64,000 nt of DNA from Microplitis mediator (GCF_029852145.1 NC_079971.1:15402667-15466666); one strand, 5' to 3'; counted from the first letter of the stretch, positions 1 to 17,384 are shown. The notes: generated by a model from the letters alone, not told the origin. Program-made: numbers and translations.

Positions 1-721
1 GCTTTACCGGAAGGAGCGGCTAATATAACTTTAGCAGATTCAATATCTGAACAAGCAATTTGTTTGTTATAATAATCGGAGAAAGTTTGATATCGAAGCT
101 TAATCAAAAAAGATTTTCCAGTCCCAGCCTGGCCACAAATAACCAATCGAATCGGTTTATTAAGTTTCTGAGCATGTAAGCAATGCATCACGACTTGAAG
201 TTGCTGTTCATTTGCTATCAACAGTGCTTCTAGAATATCTTTCTCTTTCATTACTTTTGGTACACTAATCTTATAATCTTTTTCTTTTAAATTAAAAACA
301 TCAGTACATTTAGTTTCGGTAAAGAAGTCAATAAACTCATCTTCAGATTTCTTTTCAAAATTAAAATCACTATGATCCTGATCATCATCGTTAATATCAT
401 CTTCGACATTTTTAAAAATATCTTCGATAAAGTTTTCATCTACATGATAAATCAGACCTCGATTTTTTTCAATTAAAGTTTTATTTTTGTTGTAAGCTTC
501 TCTTTTTTCAACTAAACTTGGCCCTTCGATTTCAATTTTTTCGTCACGGAATGGCAAAAATAACAGTAACTGCTCTCGAATGTAATTTTCTTCGTCTTGG
601 TGCTTGTTATAATTACGTATCCGCAAAATTTTACGTTTTATACGTTCTTTTACATCGTTTTCTGAATTATCACTTTCATCACCATCATCACAACTGCTAT
701 TTTCATTTTCCGAAACATGAT
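1..721 (-). pseudogene. Helitron Pif1-like helicase, N-terminal part (runs off window)
   Basis: After an acidic linker (about 400-720 on the plus strand) the minus-strand frame reaches PIRLVICGQAGTGKS at about 115-155. GQAGTGKS is a Walker A/P-loop of the kind found in the Pif1 family helicase domain at the C-terminus of Helitron proteins. The frame continues to the window edge with a phrase ending ESAKVILAAPSG, matching helicase motif Ia surroundings. The rest of the helicase and the 3' hairpin end of the transposon are outside the window. Confidence 0.85.
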
Positions 722-2602
722 CTATTTTTTTTTTTTCATTTTAATTTTTGCCGTAAGTTTATTAGGCTCAGAGTATCCAGTCGCAAAATCAGCTAAGCAC
801 ATTTCTTCATATTGTTTATCACGCTTACAATATTTATCAATGATATTATCTTGATAGATATTCGTACAGTCAGGAGCCATTTTTGCCAAATCTTTGTTTC
901 GTTTAACCACTCGATTTATTTCTTCTATTGGGAAAGTAGGAACAAACACTCCAACTTGACTTGATTTAAAAAATGGCAAGTGAAGTACAATACAAGCAGC
1001 TTCTTGAGCAGCTAAAACTCTAGAGTTGATAAACGCATTTCCAAATTTTTTGACTTTTTCAAGGTTGGTGAAATTTTTATGTGCGAATTGTTCAATTAAA
1101 GTTCTGAATAACTTTGCCATATTTTTTTCGACCTTCACAACATAATCAGTCAAATATTTCACACATGCATACGGGTCACAAATAAATTGAATATCCATAT
1201 TAGATTTTAATAAATTTAAAATATCTGGATTGTATGCATTCACATAAATCCCATTACTATGACGTTTCAAAAAAACCCGTGTAGAGTTCAAAGAATATCT
1301 AGCAGCTGTCATATATTCAGTTTCTGACATTTCAAGTTCTATTAAAATTTGTGAGAATGAAATTTCTCGTGGCGTTTTTGATAATTTATGAAGAAAATTT
1401 TTTACTTTTTCAAAATTCGATTTCACTTGTTCATTTCGTTCTTCGGGGGGTAGTTTCATTAAAATTTTTGTTTCAGGCATTGGCCATAGAGGATAATGAA
1501 AACGACATTCCTTTACATTTTTCATCCCTTTAGAACAGGTAAAAGTATGCTTATGCTGCTGATATTCCATGACGTATGGATTATCTTTATTCAATCGGCA
1601 TGTAATAAATTGGTCTATAAATTCAACACATTTTTTTTCAGACGTACTATCGTCGGGATTATATTCTGGCGCATTATTTAACTGTGCTACTATGTGAAAA
1701 TGTAAAACACCTTTCTGTTGAACTTCACTTTTTTGGACAGAATCTACGACGTAGTATTCTTTGAAAGGACCATGTGTTTTCTTTTCCAAACAATCTAATA
1801 TTGCCTTGAAATAGCGATGAATATAACGTGCACAAGTGACTGGATTATTTCGAATTATATACGCTTTATCATCAGGAGTAAGTTCAAGTACATCGTGTAA
1901 ACTGATTGTTCTATTGCATTGTTCTTCATAGAGTTGTTTTAATAAGTATGGGTCATCATTTATTGACACTGAAAATGTGTAAAAGGCATTAAATTGAGAA
2001 CTCTGTGCCATAAAAGCGATCATAAATTTTTTTTATCTTCTGAATAAGCAGGGGAGCCGACAGCAGACTTTAAGAATTTGTACGCTTGATCTTTATTAAT
2101 CAATTCATCAACTAAATCTCCTTGTAAGATATCTTTTGCAGTTATAGATTCATTCTTCAAGCCTCTTCGCATAACGAAGTTCATTGAGTCTCGGGTTCGT
2201 TTTTGTACAGTCATTTGACCTAGTTGAAGCACAAAAGTAGGATCTTGACGACACCGTGGATCTTTATGAGTAAGCCAAAGTTTATGTTTTTCATTAGCTG
2301 ATAACATTTTGGCCTCATTAGAAGGTTCACCTCCAAAAATTTGTGGATTACACAAAATTTCATAATGTGGAATATTGTAAATTGGTACTGGAATTATGTC
2401 TTCACCAGGTGCAATGATTTGTGTAAGGTTAGCCATTTCTCGATTCTGATCTATGACCAAAACATTATCACGATCAAAATTTCCATTATCATCATCATTA
2501 TCTTCGTTTTCGAAAAATTCCTCTAACAATTTATTTTCAGAATCTAATAGATACTGTTTATCATTTTCGTCAACGACAAAAGAATATTTTTCTTGAGAAT
2601 AT
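722..2602 (-). pseudogene. Helitron Rep (HUH endonuclease) region
   Basis: This is the nicking/joining endonuclease part of the Helitron protein. The HUH motif is seen as GVLHFHIVAQ (about 1690-1705). The two-tyrosine motif is seen as KYLTDYVVK (about 1130-1155). Upstream, the phrase LWLTHKDPRCRQDPTFVLQ and the pattern QMTVQKRTRDSMNF belong to the Helitron-like N-terminal domain. A one-base frameshift in a T8 run near 2025-2035 separates two open segments, and a second in a T run near 722-735 separates this part from the helicase. Histidine and tyrosine residues are present, so the catalytic centre itself looks preserved. Confidence 0.88.
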
Positions 2603-2860
2603 TGTAACGAATGTGAAACTGATCTTTTAAATATTTGAATAGCTAGAAAACAAATGCCTTCTTCGCTTGTTTTATAGATGCGCGATTGAAGTCAGTCAGT
2701 CTTATATTGACAACTAAACAGCAAACATTGTATCTCAATAAACTATATTGCTCTCTCTTGCTTTCTTTACTGCTGTTAATTGTGGTGTTGTTATTTATAA
2801 TTCAAGTGTGTTATCATTGTAGTGTATAAGTGATATTAATTTAAGATACCAACCACTACA
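2603..2860 (+). mobile_element. Solo LTR (258 bp), copy 1
   Basis: The sequence starts TGTAACGAATG and ends AACCACTACA, with ATAT on each side (2599-2602 and 2861-2864) as a likely 4-bp target duplication. A near-identical copy lies at 48606-48862, also between ATAT sequences. The unit carries CTCAATAAACTATA, a plausible polyadenylation signal, as expected of an R/U5 region. No internal retroelement region is attached, so it is best read as a solo LTR left by recombination. The family is not identified. Orientation is taken from TG to CA and the AATAAA. Confidence 0.85.
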
Positions 2861-3358
2861 ATATTGTGAAAAAAATTCTTCATTTTCTTTTATACCATAT
2901 TCTTTATATAATGTAGAGTTTTGTAGATATTCCCAGGACTTCCTTACATCTTTAACAATAATAGCTTCAGCCATGTAATTATGTTTATATTCTTTTTTAT
3001 GTTTAATTATAACTTGGACTACCTGAGCATCCTCAGGATGCCGAGGTAAACATTTCATCATATCTCCTACATCTACTTGAAAATTCACAATGTTTCCTTT
3101 AACAGATAATTGTGGATTTGCAGTAAATTGCTGAAGAGGCACAATTAGTAAGAATGTTAAGACAGGTGAGACTAATCTAATCCCGATGGGACTTAAGCCT
3201 TTTAAATAATCAGGAATTTCTGTGAAAGAAAGATTTTCTGTTGCGGCTTTTCTAGGGATTGCACCTTTTCTCAGGCTATTCCAACATGAATCACAAAGAT
3301 ATTCTGAATCCTTATAATAACACGCATGATCATTCATACCTTTATCTATAATTATGTT
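2861..3358 (-). pseudogene. Helitron polyprotein, DUF6570-like domain
   Basis: The open frame contains CDSCWNSLRKG followed by a phrase like 'IPRKAATENLSFTEIPDYL' and 'LSPIGIRLVSPVL'. This is the cysteine-containing segment and following fold often seen upstream of the Rep domain in animal Helitron proteins (DUF6570). The frame runs into the solo LTR at 2860, whose sequence supplies an unrelated C-terminus and a stop at 2795. On the far side of the LTR (from 2602 downward) the Helitron sequence resumes in a matching frame, showing that the LTR landed inside a once-continuous coding region. Confidence 0.7.
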
Positions 3359-3726
3359 CCCGATGAAAAAAGATTTTATACAATTGTAAAGAATTATATA
3401 TCAATTAAATATGGACTATATATAATTATATATAGACTATGCATAATTGGATAGAAAAAATGGCCTGATCCAATTGTATACAATTTGTATAGAAAATTGT
3501 ATACAATTCTATATAATTATATACAATTCTATATATTGCAATTATATAGAAATGTATATAATTATAAAGAATTGTATATAATTTGTATAAAACTGTATAT
3601 AATTATATAGACTTGTATACAATTTGTGTAGAATCGTATACAATTTCTATACAGTTATATACAATTGGATCGGGCCATTTTTTGTATATAATTTTATACA
3701 ATTGTATGAAATCTTTTTTCATCGGG
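3359..3726. mobile_element. Palindromic MITE inserted in the Helitron
   Basis: This 368-bp AT-rich element has terminal inverted repeats that begin CCCGATGAAAAAAGATTT on both strands. Nested inside is a second inverted pair, ATGGCCTGATCCAATTG near 3460 and CAATTGGATCGGGCCAT near 3665. The interior is built from repeated variants of TATACAATTNTATA. It has no coding capacity and splits the Helitron reading frame between the N-terminal and DUF6570 parts. A 2-bp flanking duplication (TT) is possible but not convincing, so the superfamily is left open. Confidence 0.85.
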
Positions 3727-4255
3727 TTTTTTTATAAGCTGTTAATTTTTTTATAGAATCATACTCATTGTCCTCACTATGCATTTTACGTTTTTGTGGA
3801 TCATCGCGCTTGACTTTTTTAGCTTCCTTATCTTTGTTACGTTCATTTTCACGAAAATGGACATTTTCACGTAACTCAGACATTTGAATACGATGGTAAT
3901 TATTATTTTTAGCACGATAATTTTCGTCTGTACGGGATTGATGCTGTCTTTGAGATTCAATTTTACTCTTTTCAAAACTATATTCATCACTTTGACGTAA
4001 TTGAGAAGTGTAAGCCCGATTAGCATTTTTTTCTTTCAAACGATAAGCTGGATTCTTACGAAGTTTAGATTTACGTTTTTTTAATTGTTCATTTTCAGTT
4101 AAACGATAAATTTCATCGTCACGTAATTGAAAATTTCGCTCTTAGTTTTTAATGATTTCAATAGCATGGTATTCGTCATTCTCACGAATTTTTTCAACTG
4201 CAGCCCGGATAGATTGCGCCCGTTTCTTTGATGATTGTTTTTTTACTCTAGGCAT
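3727..4255 (-). pseudogene. Helitron polyprotein, N-terminal basic region with a premature stop
   Basis: The reading frame starts with MPRVKKQSSKKRAQSIR at 4255. It is interrupted by TAA at codon 38 (4142-4144) and then continues in the same frame as a long Arg/Glu/Asn-rich region down to the MITE at 3726. Repeats of a short 'R..E..' pattern are typical of the low-complexity lead region of insect Helitron proteins. No catalytic residues are expected here. The ATG at 4255 is chosen because it is the first in the open frame and the downstream domains follow in the expected order. The sequence after the stop could restart at an internal methionine, but the later insertions still break the protein. 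Confidence 0.7.
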
Positions 4256-4633
4256 TTTTGAGCTGATTTTTCACACTAAATTATGTTTCTCTTTGAAATT
4301 TTTTCTTCTTTGATTGTGTAGTATAAGTACTTGAATGTAATAGTACTACTACAAAAATAAATAATGAAAAATGTATTAAATTATTGAGGGAAATAGATAG
4401 TAAAAAAAAACAATACAATGAATAAAAATTATTCCATTTCGTTTATTATGAAATATAAAAATAATACAAATTTCTTTGGTAGTTCCCATATTTTAATAAT
4501 AATGCTTGAACACAAAATCCTGAGATTATTGATTTATGTCACAGCGCAGTCAGTCAAAGAATTAAAGTATATATGGCAGCAGGTTAACTGAATTCATAAA
4601 TCAATAAATTACATTTAAAACCAATTAATAGCG
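4256..4633. other. Non-coding DNA upstream of Helitron ORF
   Basis: AT-rich sequence with no open frame. It probably contains the Helitron 5' untranslated region and left end, but the terminus could not be placed. Confidence 0.4.
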
Positions 4634-5205
4634 AGACCAAATTCTAGAATCACAGTAATGTTATTGATAATAAGTCGCGGTAGGCAGACCAAATTTTATA
4701 ATAACAATAATTCGCTATTAATGTGTCGCAGTAGGCAGACTAAATTCTATAATCACAGTTACGTTATTAATAATGGGTCGCGGTAGGCAAACCGAATTCT
4801 AAATAACTACAATAGTATTAGTAATGGGTCGCAAAGGCAGACCTAATTTTATAATCACAGTAATGTTATTAATAATAGGTCGCGGTAGGCAGACCAAATT
4901 CTATATAACTACAATAATATTAGTAATGGGTCGCAATAGGCAGACCAAATTTTATACTAACAATAATTCACTATTAATATGTCGCAGTAGGTAGATAAAA
5001 TTCTATTATCACAGAAATGTTATTGATAATAGGTCGCGGTAGGCAGACCAAATTCTATATAACTACAATAATATTAGTAATGGGTCGCAATAGGCAGACC
5101 AAATTTTATACTTATAATAATTCGCTATTAATATGTTGCAGTAGGCAGACCAAATTCTATAATCACAGTAATGTTTTTGATGATGGGTCGCGGTAGGCAG
5201 ACCAA
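4634..5205. repeat. 52-bp satellite with A/B/C higher-order pattern
   Basis: About 11 tandem units of 51-53 bp share the core GTCGCGGTAGGCAGACCAAAT. Three unit types are distinguishable: A has 'AATCACAGTAATGTTATT', B has 'AACTACAATAATATTAGT', C has 'AACAATAATTCGCTATT'. The order is A C A B A B C A B C A, so the right part is a 156-bp A-B-C higher-order repeat. There is no spacer structure and no coding potential. It lies just upstream of the Helitron coding region and could be part of it or a separate array. Confidence 0.9.
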
Positions 5206-5947
5206 GAAAATGTAAACTGAGAAAGTAAGATTTAGATGTCAAAACATAAAATTTATTTGTGGTCGACAATTATACAGACGAAACTATGTGATGAATTGTA
5301 ATTGAAATATTCTTGTCAAACAGAATTATATATTTACTCAAACAGTTACGATTTATTTGACATTAAAATTTTAATTCTCAGTTTACTATAGTTTGTAATA
5401 ATAATAAAAAAAAAAAAAAAAAAAATGCTCACGTTCCAGATATGCACAGTGTTGTGCACACTGCAACGGTTAGAATGAAAAGATACCATTATTGCACCAA
5501 ACTTTTTTCGATGAAATTTTTTAAAGTATCTAAGAGAAAAAAAAATTAAAAAGTAGTAATTAGCAAAATAAATATAAATACAAAAAAAAAATAAGGTTGA
5601 CTTGAAAAATCTCATAAAATCTGATAGATTCTTATAAGCCTTTTTAGAAATTTTATAAGAATATACAGCTATGAGATTTATCGGATTTTTTAAGCAAGAA
5701 ATGCAACAATGTTCAACATAGACAAATTGTAGATAAAATAAAATATAAAAAATAGAAATGAAATAGTTTCCATACATATAATAATATATATTCTTGACAA
5801 AACTTCTTCAAAATGTAGTAGAAAAAATCTTTGCCAACTCTCTTCTGAGTAATGACCACCAACATGGAGTACGTCCTGAATATAGGGCATTAAAACATGG
5901 CTGCCCGATAGAAAGAGGAAAGAAAGAGCTTTACGTGGTAAATATCT
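5206..5947. other. Unassigned AT-rich stretch with poly-A tract and short open frames
   Basis: There is a poly-A tract at about 5407-5425. Short open frames on both strands at 5690-6000 show no recognisable domain. A plus-strand frame (about 5794-5940) reads a protein-like phrase with NVVEKIFANSLLSND and is followed by GTAAAT, which could be a splice donor, but nothing else supports an exon. Confidence 0.3.
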
Positions 5948-6303
5948 CCCTGATAGGCACTCTAACCGTAAGTCAACTACAAGCTACTGCCGTATTCTAA
6001 AGGTAACTTAAAGGAAAGTGTTGGAAAGCAAGCAGTTACCTTGAAGTTGACAGCAAATTGTCTGTAACTTTTTATTCAATTTGACTACAAGTATTACTGT
6101 CAGAAAATGACGTTAAGTTGATTGAAAGTTTCACTTTAAATTGACAGCAAGTTTTTCTATCAAGTTACATTCAAGCTACTGCCGTATTCTGAAACCAACT
6201 TAAAGAAAAGTATTATCCAGCCAAGCTTGCCAGAAACTTTCTGGTTAAGTTAGCTGAAATGTTTCACTGCAGACCTTACTGAGTAAGTTGTGGCTATCAG
6301 GGC
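5948..6303. mobile_element. CCCTGATAG-family non-autonomous element, copy 1
   Basis: It starts CCCTGATAGGCACTCTAACC and ends GTGGCTATCAGGG, so its ends are inverted repeats. The left part (AACCGTAAG..CTACTGCCGTATTC) is repeated near 10208 in the same orientation and near 10113 in the opposite orientation. There is no coding capacity. It is one of several related copies stacked between 5.9 and 10.5 kb. Confidence 0.7.
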
Positions 6304-6468
6304 TCTTTCTTTCTTAAGGAGCACTGTAGCTTACCCTGAGAGTCACCATGACTGCAAGTTGACTGAAAGATACGGCCGTAATTTAACTTCAAATTGACTG
6401 CAACATAGTCAACTAGTTGACACTAACTTTCATACAATATGTCAAATTGAAAGTAACTTTGATAGCTA

Positions 6469-6980
6469 TCCTAATAGCACAGTTTTAATTGCAAAAGTTT
6501 TCTTTACAAAAGTTTTCTTGAATTTTTCGTCAAATGTCCGTCAACTTCTGACTTTGCCGTTTTTGACAAAAATTTGTATGCAACTTGCTACTGAATTTAA
6601 CGTAAATTTTCTGCCCGAATTAAAATGCAAATTCACTTCAAAAGTTGACTAGCAAAAAGTTGTCGTCAATTTACAGGCTAATTTTCATTTCAATGTATGG
6701 TTAATTTAACTTACAAAATTGTAAAGTATTTTTTTACCGTCAAATTGTAAACAATTTTATGTATCAATCAACTTACCTTCTGCAATGGTAAGAATGAACA
6801 TTACCGACTTTTTTTTTTTTTTTTTTTAGTAAAAAGTTACCTCTAATAATTAAGGAAAAATTAACCGCAAATTTTTCTTTCCAACTTTTGCTATCGAATT
6901 GTCAGCAAATTCGGGCAGCGAATTTCAGGTCGTTTCAACTCCAAATTACTGTCAATTTCAAGCTGAAGTGGCTATTAGGG
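6469..6980. mobile_element. CCCTAATAGCC-family non-autonomous element
   Basis: The left end TCCTAATAGCAC and right end GTGGCTATTAGGG are inverted. The inner sequence includes phrases such as GGTCGTTTCAACTCCAAATT and AACCGCAAATTTTTC that recur in inverted form near 8475-8600 and 9360-9465. A poly-T run lies at about 6811-6828. There is no open frame. Confidence 0.65.
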
Positions 6981-6986
6981 TAGTGA

Positions 6987-7937
6987 TAGGGTTGTCACAA
7001 TCGGGTGCTAATATTCAATTAATTATCATCGAATACAATCGATACTAGACAATTGATGTCATCAGTTAATCATCCATATGCAATCGATGAATCGAAAAAT
7101 CGATAAATTTTAGCAAAAAAAGCAGTTTTTTCTCTTAATCAACTGTATGGTTGAACAATCGATAACTCAACAATCGATTGTGAAATTCGATTTTAAAATT
7201 TGAATTTCAAATTTAATATTACGATAAAAAAAAGGTTGATCAATAAAAAGCTAAAAAAAACAATAATATTAAAAAAAAAATGATAATAACAGCGCCAAAT
7301 TAAAAAAAAAAGAAATCATTTCAACTTAAATTAAAATGGAACGAATTTAACAAATGAATAAATGAAAGAAAAAAAAATTGAATAAATGAAAAATATGACC
7401 GGTAATGTTTTATTAAAATTATTAAAAAATTTGATTTTATGACCATTGATTTAATTAATTATAATATTATTCAAACAAAATAGACAAAGGAGACTGAACT
7501 TATTTTAAAATGGACTGTCGTTATGTAATAAATTATTGTTTTATTAAAAAAAAAAATTTATAAAAGAATCGATTATTTGAGAGCAACGGTGCAGTTGTAT
7601 AATCGACTCGCCCAAAATCAATTATAATAATCGAATACTTTAAAGAAAAAACTACCAAATAAAGAAAACATTTATAAAGAGGTTAGAAGTTGGAAGTTTT
7701 TCTTTAACGAAAAATAATATTTTTGAATTGGAAACGACTTGAAACAAAATATTTATATTTTCATAACAAATGTAAATGAAAGTTATTTTTTAATAAAAAA
7801 TCGTTGTTAAAAATCATTTTTAAAAAATAAAATCGAATTTTTTTTTATCAATCGAATGCTTTATAATCGATTAAAAAATATCGACAATCGAAACAAAAAC
7901 ATAGATTGTTCGATTAATTGAATTCGATATCACAACA
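6987..7937. mobile_element. hAT-like non-autonomous element rich in ATCGAT motifs
   Basis: The left end TAGGGTTGTCACAATCG and the right end, read on the other strand, TAATGTTGTGATATCG form imperfect inverted repeats, each followed by a CAATTAAT-type motif. The interior repeats AATCGATTNAATCGA-like words many times. The flanks show only an imperfect 8-bp similarity, so hAT membership is an inference from the end sequence. There is no coding frame. Confidence 0.5.
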
Positions 7938-7949
7938 TTAGCCTGGTGA

Positions 7950-8430
7950 TGCGGAATAACCGTCATTTTAAATTTTAGTCACAAGACGGTCTTTTGACGC
8001 TCTTGTGACCGGTGGACCTAAATGACGAGCTTGTTCTAATACGAAGAAACCGTCACAAATTTTTCGATCAGAGTTCGTCGTTTTGGACCGACAAAAATTT
8101 TTCTGTCACAAATTCGGTCAATCACATCTAGCTAGATGATTTGTGACCGTCATTAAATTTACGGTTCCAAATTAACGCTCAATCAAAAATTTTGTCAGCT
8201 ACAACCAGCTAGATAATTGGACGCAATCTTTTGTTGTAAATGATTGAAAAATTTATTTTTCCTTCGTATTCTTATCTTGTAGTATTTTTAAGAAAATGGC
8301 GGTTTAAAAATGTTAATTTGTGTGTTTCCCGTGAACCATTTAGGGGGCCATTTATCGTCCATTTTATGAATGGTCTGCTGACAGTCTTGTGATTATGCCG
8401 TGACGGTCAAAAATGACCAGTCGGACTCGA
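7950..8430. mobile_element. Possible MITE with TGACGGTC-type inverted ends
   Basis: The left part has CGTCATTTTAAATTTTAGTC then ACAAGACGGTC. The right part carries the reverse of a related sequence (GACAGTCTTGTGATTATGCC then GTGACGGTCAAAAATGACC). Internal repeats of TTTGTGACCG occur in both orientations. Boundaries are approximate and there is no coding frame. Confidence 0.4.
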
Positions 8431-8466
8431 ATCACTACTGATAATAGCCGCTTAGAGTGCAAGCTG

Positions 8467-8726
8467 ACCCTAATAGCCACGTTAGCTTGATATTGACAGT
8501 TATTTTTTTGACGTTGCAATTAACCGAAATTTGCTGCCCGATTTTGCCGAAAATTTGACAGCAAAAGTTGGAAAAAAATTTGCGGTTAATTTTTCCTCAA
8601 TTTAGAGATAATTTTTTACTAGAAAAAAAAAAGTCGATAGACATTTGACGAAAAATTCAAGTAAGCTTTTGTATTGTAATGAAGTAAACTTTTGCTAAGC
8701 AAACTATGCTATTAGGGTTTTTTTCT
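8467..8726. mobile_element. CCCTAATAGCC-family element, short copy
   Basis: It starts ACCCTAATAGCCACGTTAGC and ends ATGCTATTAGGGT, giving inverted ends. The interior is the same family as 6469-6980 (TGCTGCCCGATTTTGCCG, AATTTGCGGTTAATTTTTCC). A further arm fragment of the family follows at about 8735-8890, ending near GTGGCTATTAT. Confidence 0.6.
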
Positions 8727-9107
8727 AGTAAGAAAAGTCACCTCCACATTGAGAAAAATTAACCGCAAACTTTTCATTCCAACTTTTGCTGCCAAATTAT
8801 AGGCTGATTCGGGCAGCATATTTTGTGTTTCAGTAATTTCAAATGTCAAATTACTGTCAATTTTGAGATAAAGTGGCTATTATTTAAGGGTACTTTGCCT
8901 GCAAATTGTCGTTAACTTGAAATACATTTTTTTTTATTTATTATCACTTTTACTTATTACTTAAAATCTACTGCTGAGAGTAGATGGTAGATAGATAGAT
9001 TGCTAGCAAAAGTTGGACAAAACGATTATCGAATTAAAAAAAAAATCTGCTCCGCAAACTTTAAAATCTAATCCGCAAACTTTTAGAACTTTTTTTTTTA
9101 TATTTTA

Positions 9108-9244
9108 GGGCCAGTTTATCAAAACCAGCTTTATTTTTAATCCAGGTTTAACTATCATTGCGGGTATATCTATTAATATATAGATATACTAGCAATATTA
9201 ATGAAAACCCGGATGAAAATAAATTCGGTTTGAAAAACTGGCCC
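9108..9244. mobile_element. PIF/Harbinger-like MITE (137 bp, TTA target duplication)
   Basis: The terminal inverted repeats GGGCCAGTTTATCAAAACC and, on the other strand, GGGCCAGTTTTTCAAACCG extend for about 45 bp. The element is flanked on both sides by TTA. A GGGCC..GTT end together with a TTA duplication is the usual signature of PIF/Harbinger (Tourist-type) MITEs. There is no coding capacity. Confidence 0.8.
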
Positions 9245-9351
9245 TTAATGCTCGTAAACAAAAAAATAAATAAATTTAATTGGACTAAAATTTACTACTG
9301 GTATTAGACGGCAAAATTAAGGAAAAAAAGCTAGCTCAGCAACTCCCCTAA

Positions 9352-9617
9352 TAGCCACTTTAGCTTGAAATTGACTGTAATTTGGCATTGAAATTTGCTA
9401 TCCGAATTTGCCGACAATTTGACAGCAAAAGTTATAAACAAAAATTTGCGGTTAATTTTTCCTCAATTTACTCTGATAGCCATACTCTTAATACAATGGC
9501 TTAGCAAGTTCTGCAGTGAAACACTTACGGCTAACTTAACGACAAGTTACTGGCAAGCCTTGGCTGGATAACACTTGCGTGCAAGCTGATGCAAATCTAC
9601 GGCCGTCATCTGAATTT
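9352..9617. mobile_element. Fragments of CCCTRATAGCC elements
   Basis: A left end CCCTAATAGCCACTTTAGC at 9352 runs into a second partial unit beginning near 9472 (CTCTGATAGCCATACTC). The second carries the GTTACTGGCAAGCCTTGG block also found in the next copy. Both appear truncated by later insertions. Confidence 0.5.
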
Positions 9618-10113
9618 ACCCTGATAGCCACACCTTGCTCAGCTAAGTTCTGAAGTGGAACATTTTCGACTAACTTAACGACTAGTTTCTGGCAAACCTT
9701 GAGTGGATAATACTTTCCTTTAAGTTGGCTTCAGAATACAGCAGTAGCTTGAATGTAGCTTGACAGAAAAACTTGCCGTCAATTTGAAGTGAAACTTTCA
9801 ATCAACTTAACGTCATTGTCTGACAGTAATACTTGTAGTCAAAGTGAATCAGAAGACACCGTAGTATCTCGCGCTAAGTACACGTTCAAATCAAACACAT
9901 GTTATGTGTGAAGTGTCATGGCGCGAGTCTACCGTGTCTATTTACCGTAGACCGAACGGTGTTTAGCTCCAATTTTTAAAAACTTTTTTAAATTTAAGTT
10001 TACAGACAATTTACTGTCAACTTAAAGGTAACTGTTTGCTCTCCAACACTTTCCTTTAAGTTGCCACGGTAGTAGCTTAAAGTTAACTTACGGTTAAGCT
10101 GGCTATCAGGGTA
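9618..10113. mobile_element. CCCTGATAG-family non-autonomous element, copy 2 with a small insert
   Basis: It starts CCCTGATAGCCACACCTTGC and ends GCTGGCTATCAGGG. Its right half is the inverse of the left half of the 5948 copy. An 85-bp unit at about 9853-9940 has its own short inverted ends (GACACCGTAG and CTACCGTGTC) and breaks the family similarity, so it looks like a nested tiny MITE. Confidence 0.65.
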
Positions 10114-10204
10114 AAGGTAAATTTTTACAACAAAAAAAAAAAGTCGGTAATGTTCGTTCTTACCATTTCAGAAGGTAAGCAAATTTATGCATAAAATTGT
10201 CTAC

Positions 10205-10460
10205 GATCCCTGATAACCACCCTAACCGTAAGTTAACTTCAAGCTACTGCCGTATTCTGAAGGCAACTTAAAGGGAAGAATTGGAGAGCAAGCAGTTACC
10301 ATTAAATTGACAGTGAATTGTTGCCTGTTAACTTGAATTCAATTTGACTACAAGTGTGACTGTCAGACAATGACGTTAAGTTGATTAAAAGGTTCACTCC
10401 AAATTGACGGCAAGTTCTTCTGTCAAATTACATTCAGAAGACGGCAGTAGATTTGCACCA
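10205..10460. mobile_element. CCCTGATAA-family copy 3, adjoining the recombinase gene
   Basis: This truncated copy starts CCCTGATAACCACCCTAACC. Similarity to other copies (for example GACGGCAGTAGATTTGCA compared with the reverse strand near 9590) persists to about 10459, only 60 bp before the ATG of the gene at 10520. It may therefore supply the promoter or 5' untranslated region of that gene. Confidence 0.6.
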
Positions 10461-10519
10461 ATTTGTATCAACAAATTAATAATTTAATTCCTAAAACGTT
10501 TCAATTGAACACTATCAAA

Positions 10520-16932
<6,413 letters not shown>

Positions 16933-17039
16933 AAAATTCTCAATACACCGTTTCAATATAATCTTTCACCGGTTTTATAATTTTATTTTCTTTTTTTATT
17001 TTATTGTCTACTCAATTTATCATTCCTTGAGATTCATTG

Positions 17040-17071
17040 AATAAAGCATATCCAATTTAATGATGAATAAA
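17040..17071 (+). promoter_or_regulatory. Polyadenylation signals of the recombinase gene
   Basis: Two AATAAA hexamers at 17040-17045 and 17066-17071 lie about 110 and 135 bp after the stop codon of the gene at 10520-16932, a normal distance for 3' end formation. Confidence 0.6.
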
Positions 17072-17384
17072 GAGTACTAAGTTAAATTACAACCGATAAC
17101 AAAATAAACTTTTTATAGAAATACAAGATAATTTTAGATGGGAACAGAATGCGGGTAATTTCCAAATCTTGCTTCTTATTTATTTACAAATAACCCTAGT
17201 AATACGTGTTCGAGCAAGATTCTGGAGTAATTATTTTTATCAAATTGAATCTTTGGAATATAAATTCTCGAGAACCGAATTTTCCATCGTGAATAAAAGT
17301 GTATAATAGGTTGTATTAGAAAAATTAACTGTTTGTTTTGTAAAAAATTATCCTGAAAATATTGTTTAGGATACCAAGAAAATA

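Larger units (their letters stand above)
1..4255 (-). mobile_element. Helitron, autonomous-type but disrupted; truncated by window edge
   Basis: A rolling-circle transposon is read on the minus strand from an ATG at 4255 to beyond position 1. In order it has a basic, charged N-terminal region, a DUF6570-like domain, a Helitron-like Rep region with HUH and two-tyrosine motifs, and the start of a Pif1-type helicase with a Walker A motif. It is not functional as seen. There is a stop at 4142-4144, a palindromic MITE at 3359-3726, a solo LTR at 2603-2860, and frameshifts at homopolymers near 2025-2035 and 722-735. The frameshifts could be assembly errors. The element termini were not located; the 3' end lies outside the window. 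Confidence 0.9.

Noticed and set aside
4634..5205. CRISPR-like look of the 52-bp repeats
   Set aside because: The variation falls in three recurring unit types rather than unique spacers. It is a satellite.
5690..6000. Short ORFs on both strands with protein-like phrases
   Set aside because: No domain, no acceptor site and no neighbouring exon. Kept only as unassigned DNA.
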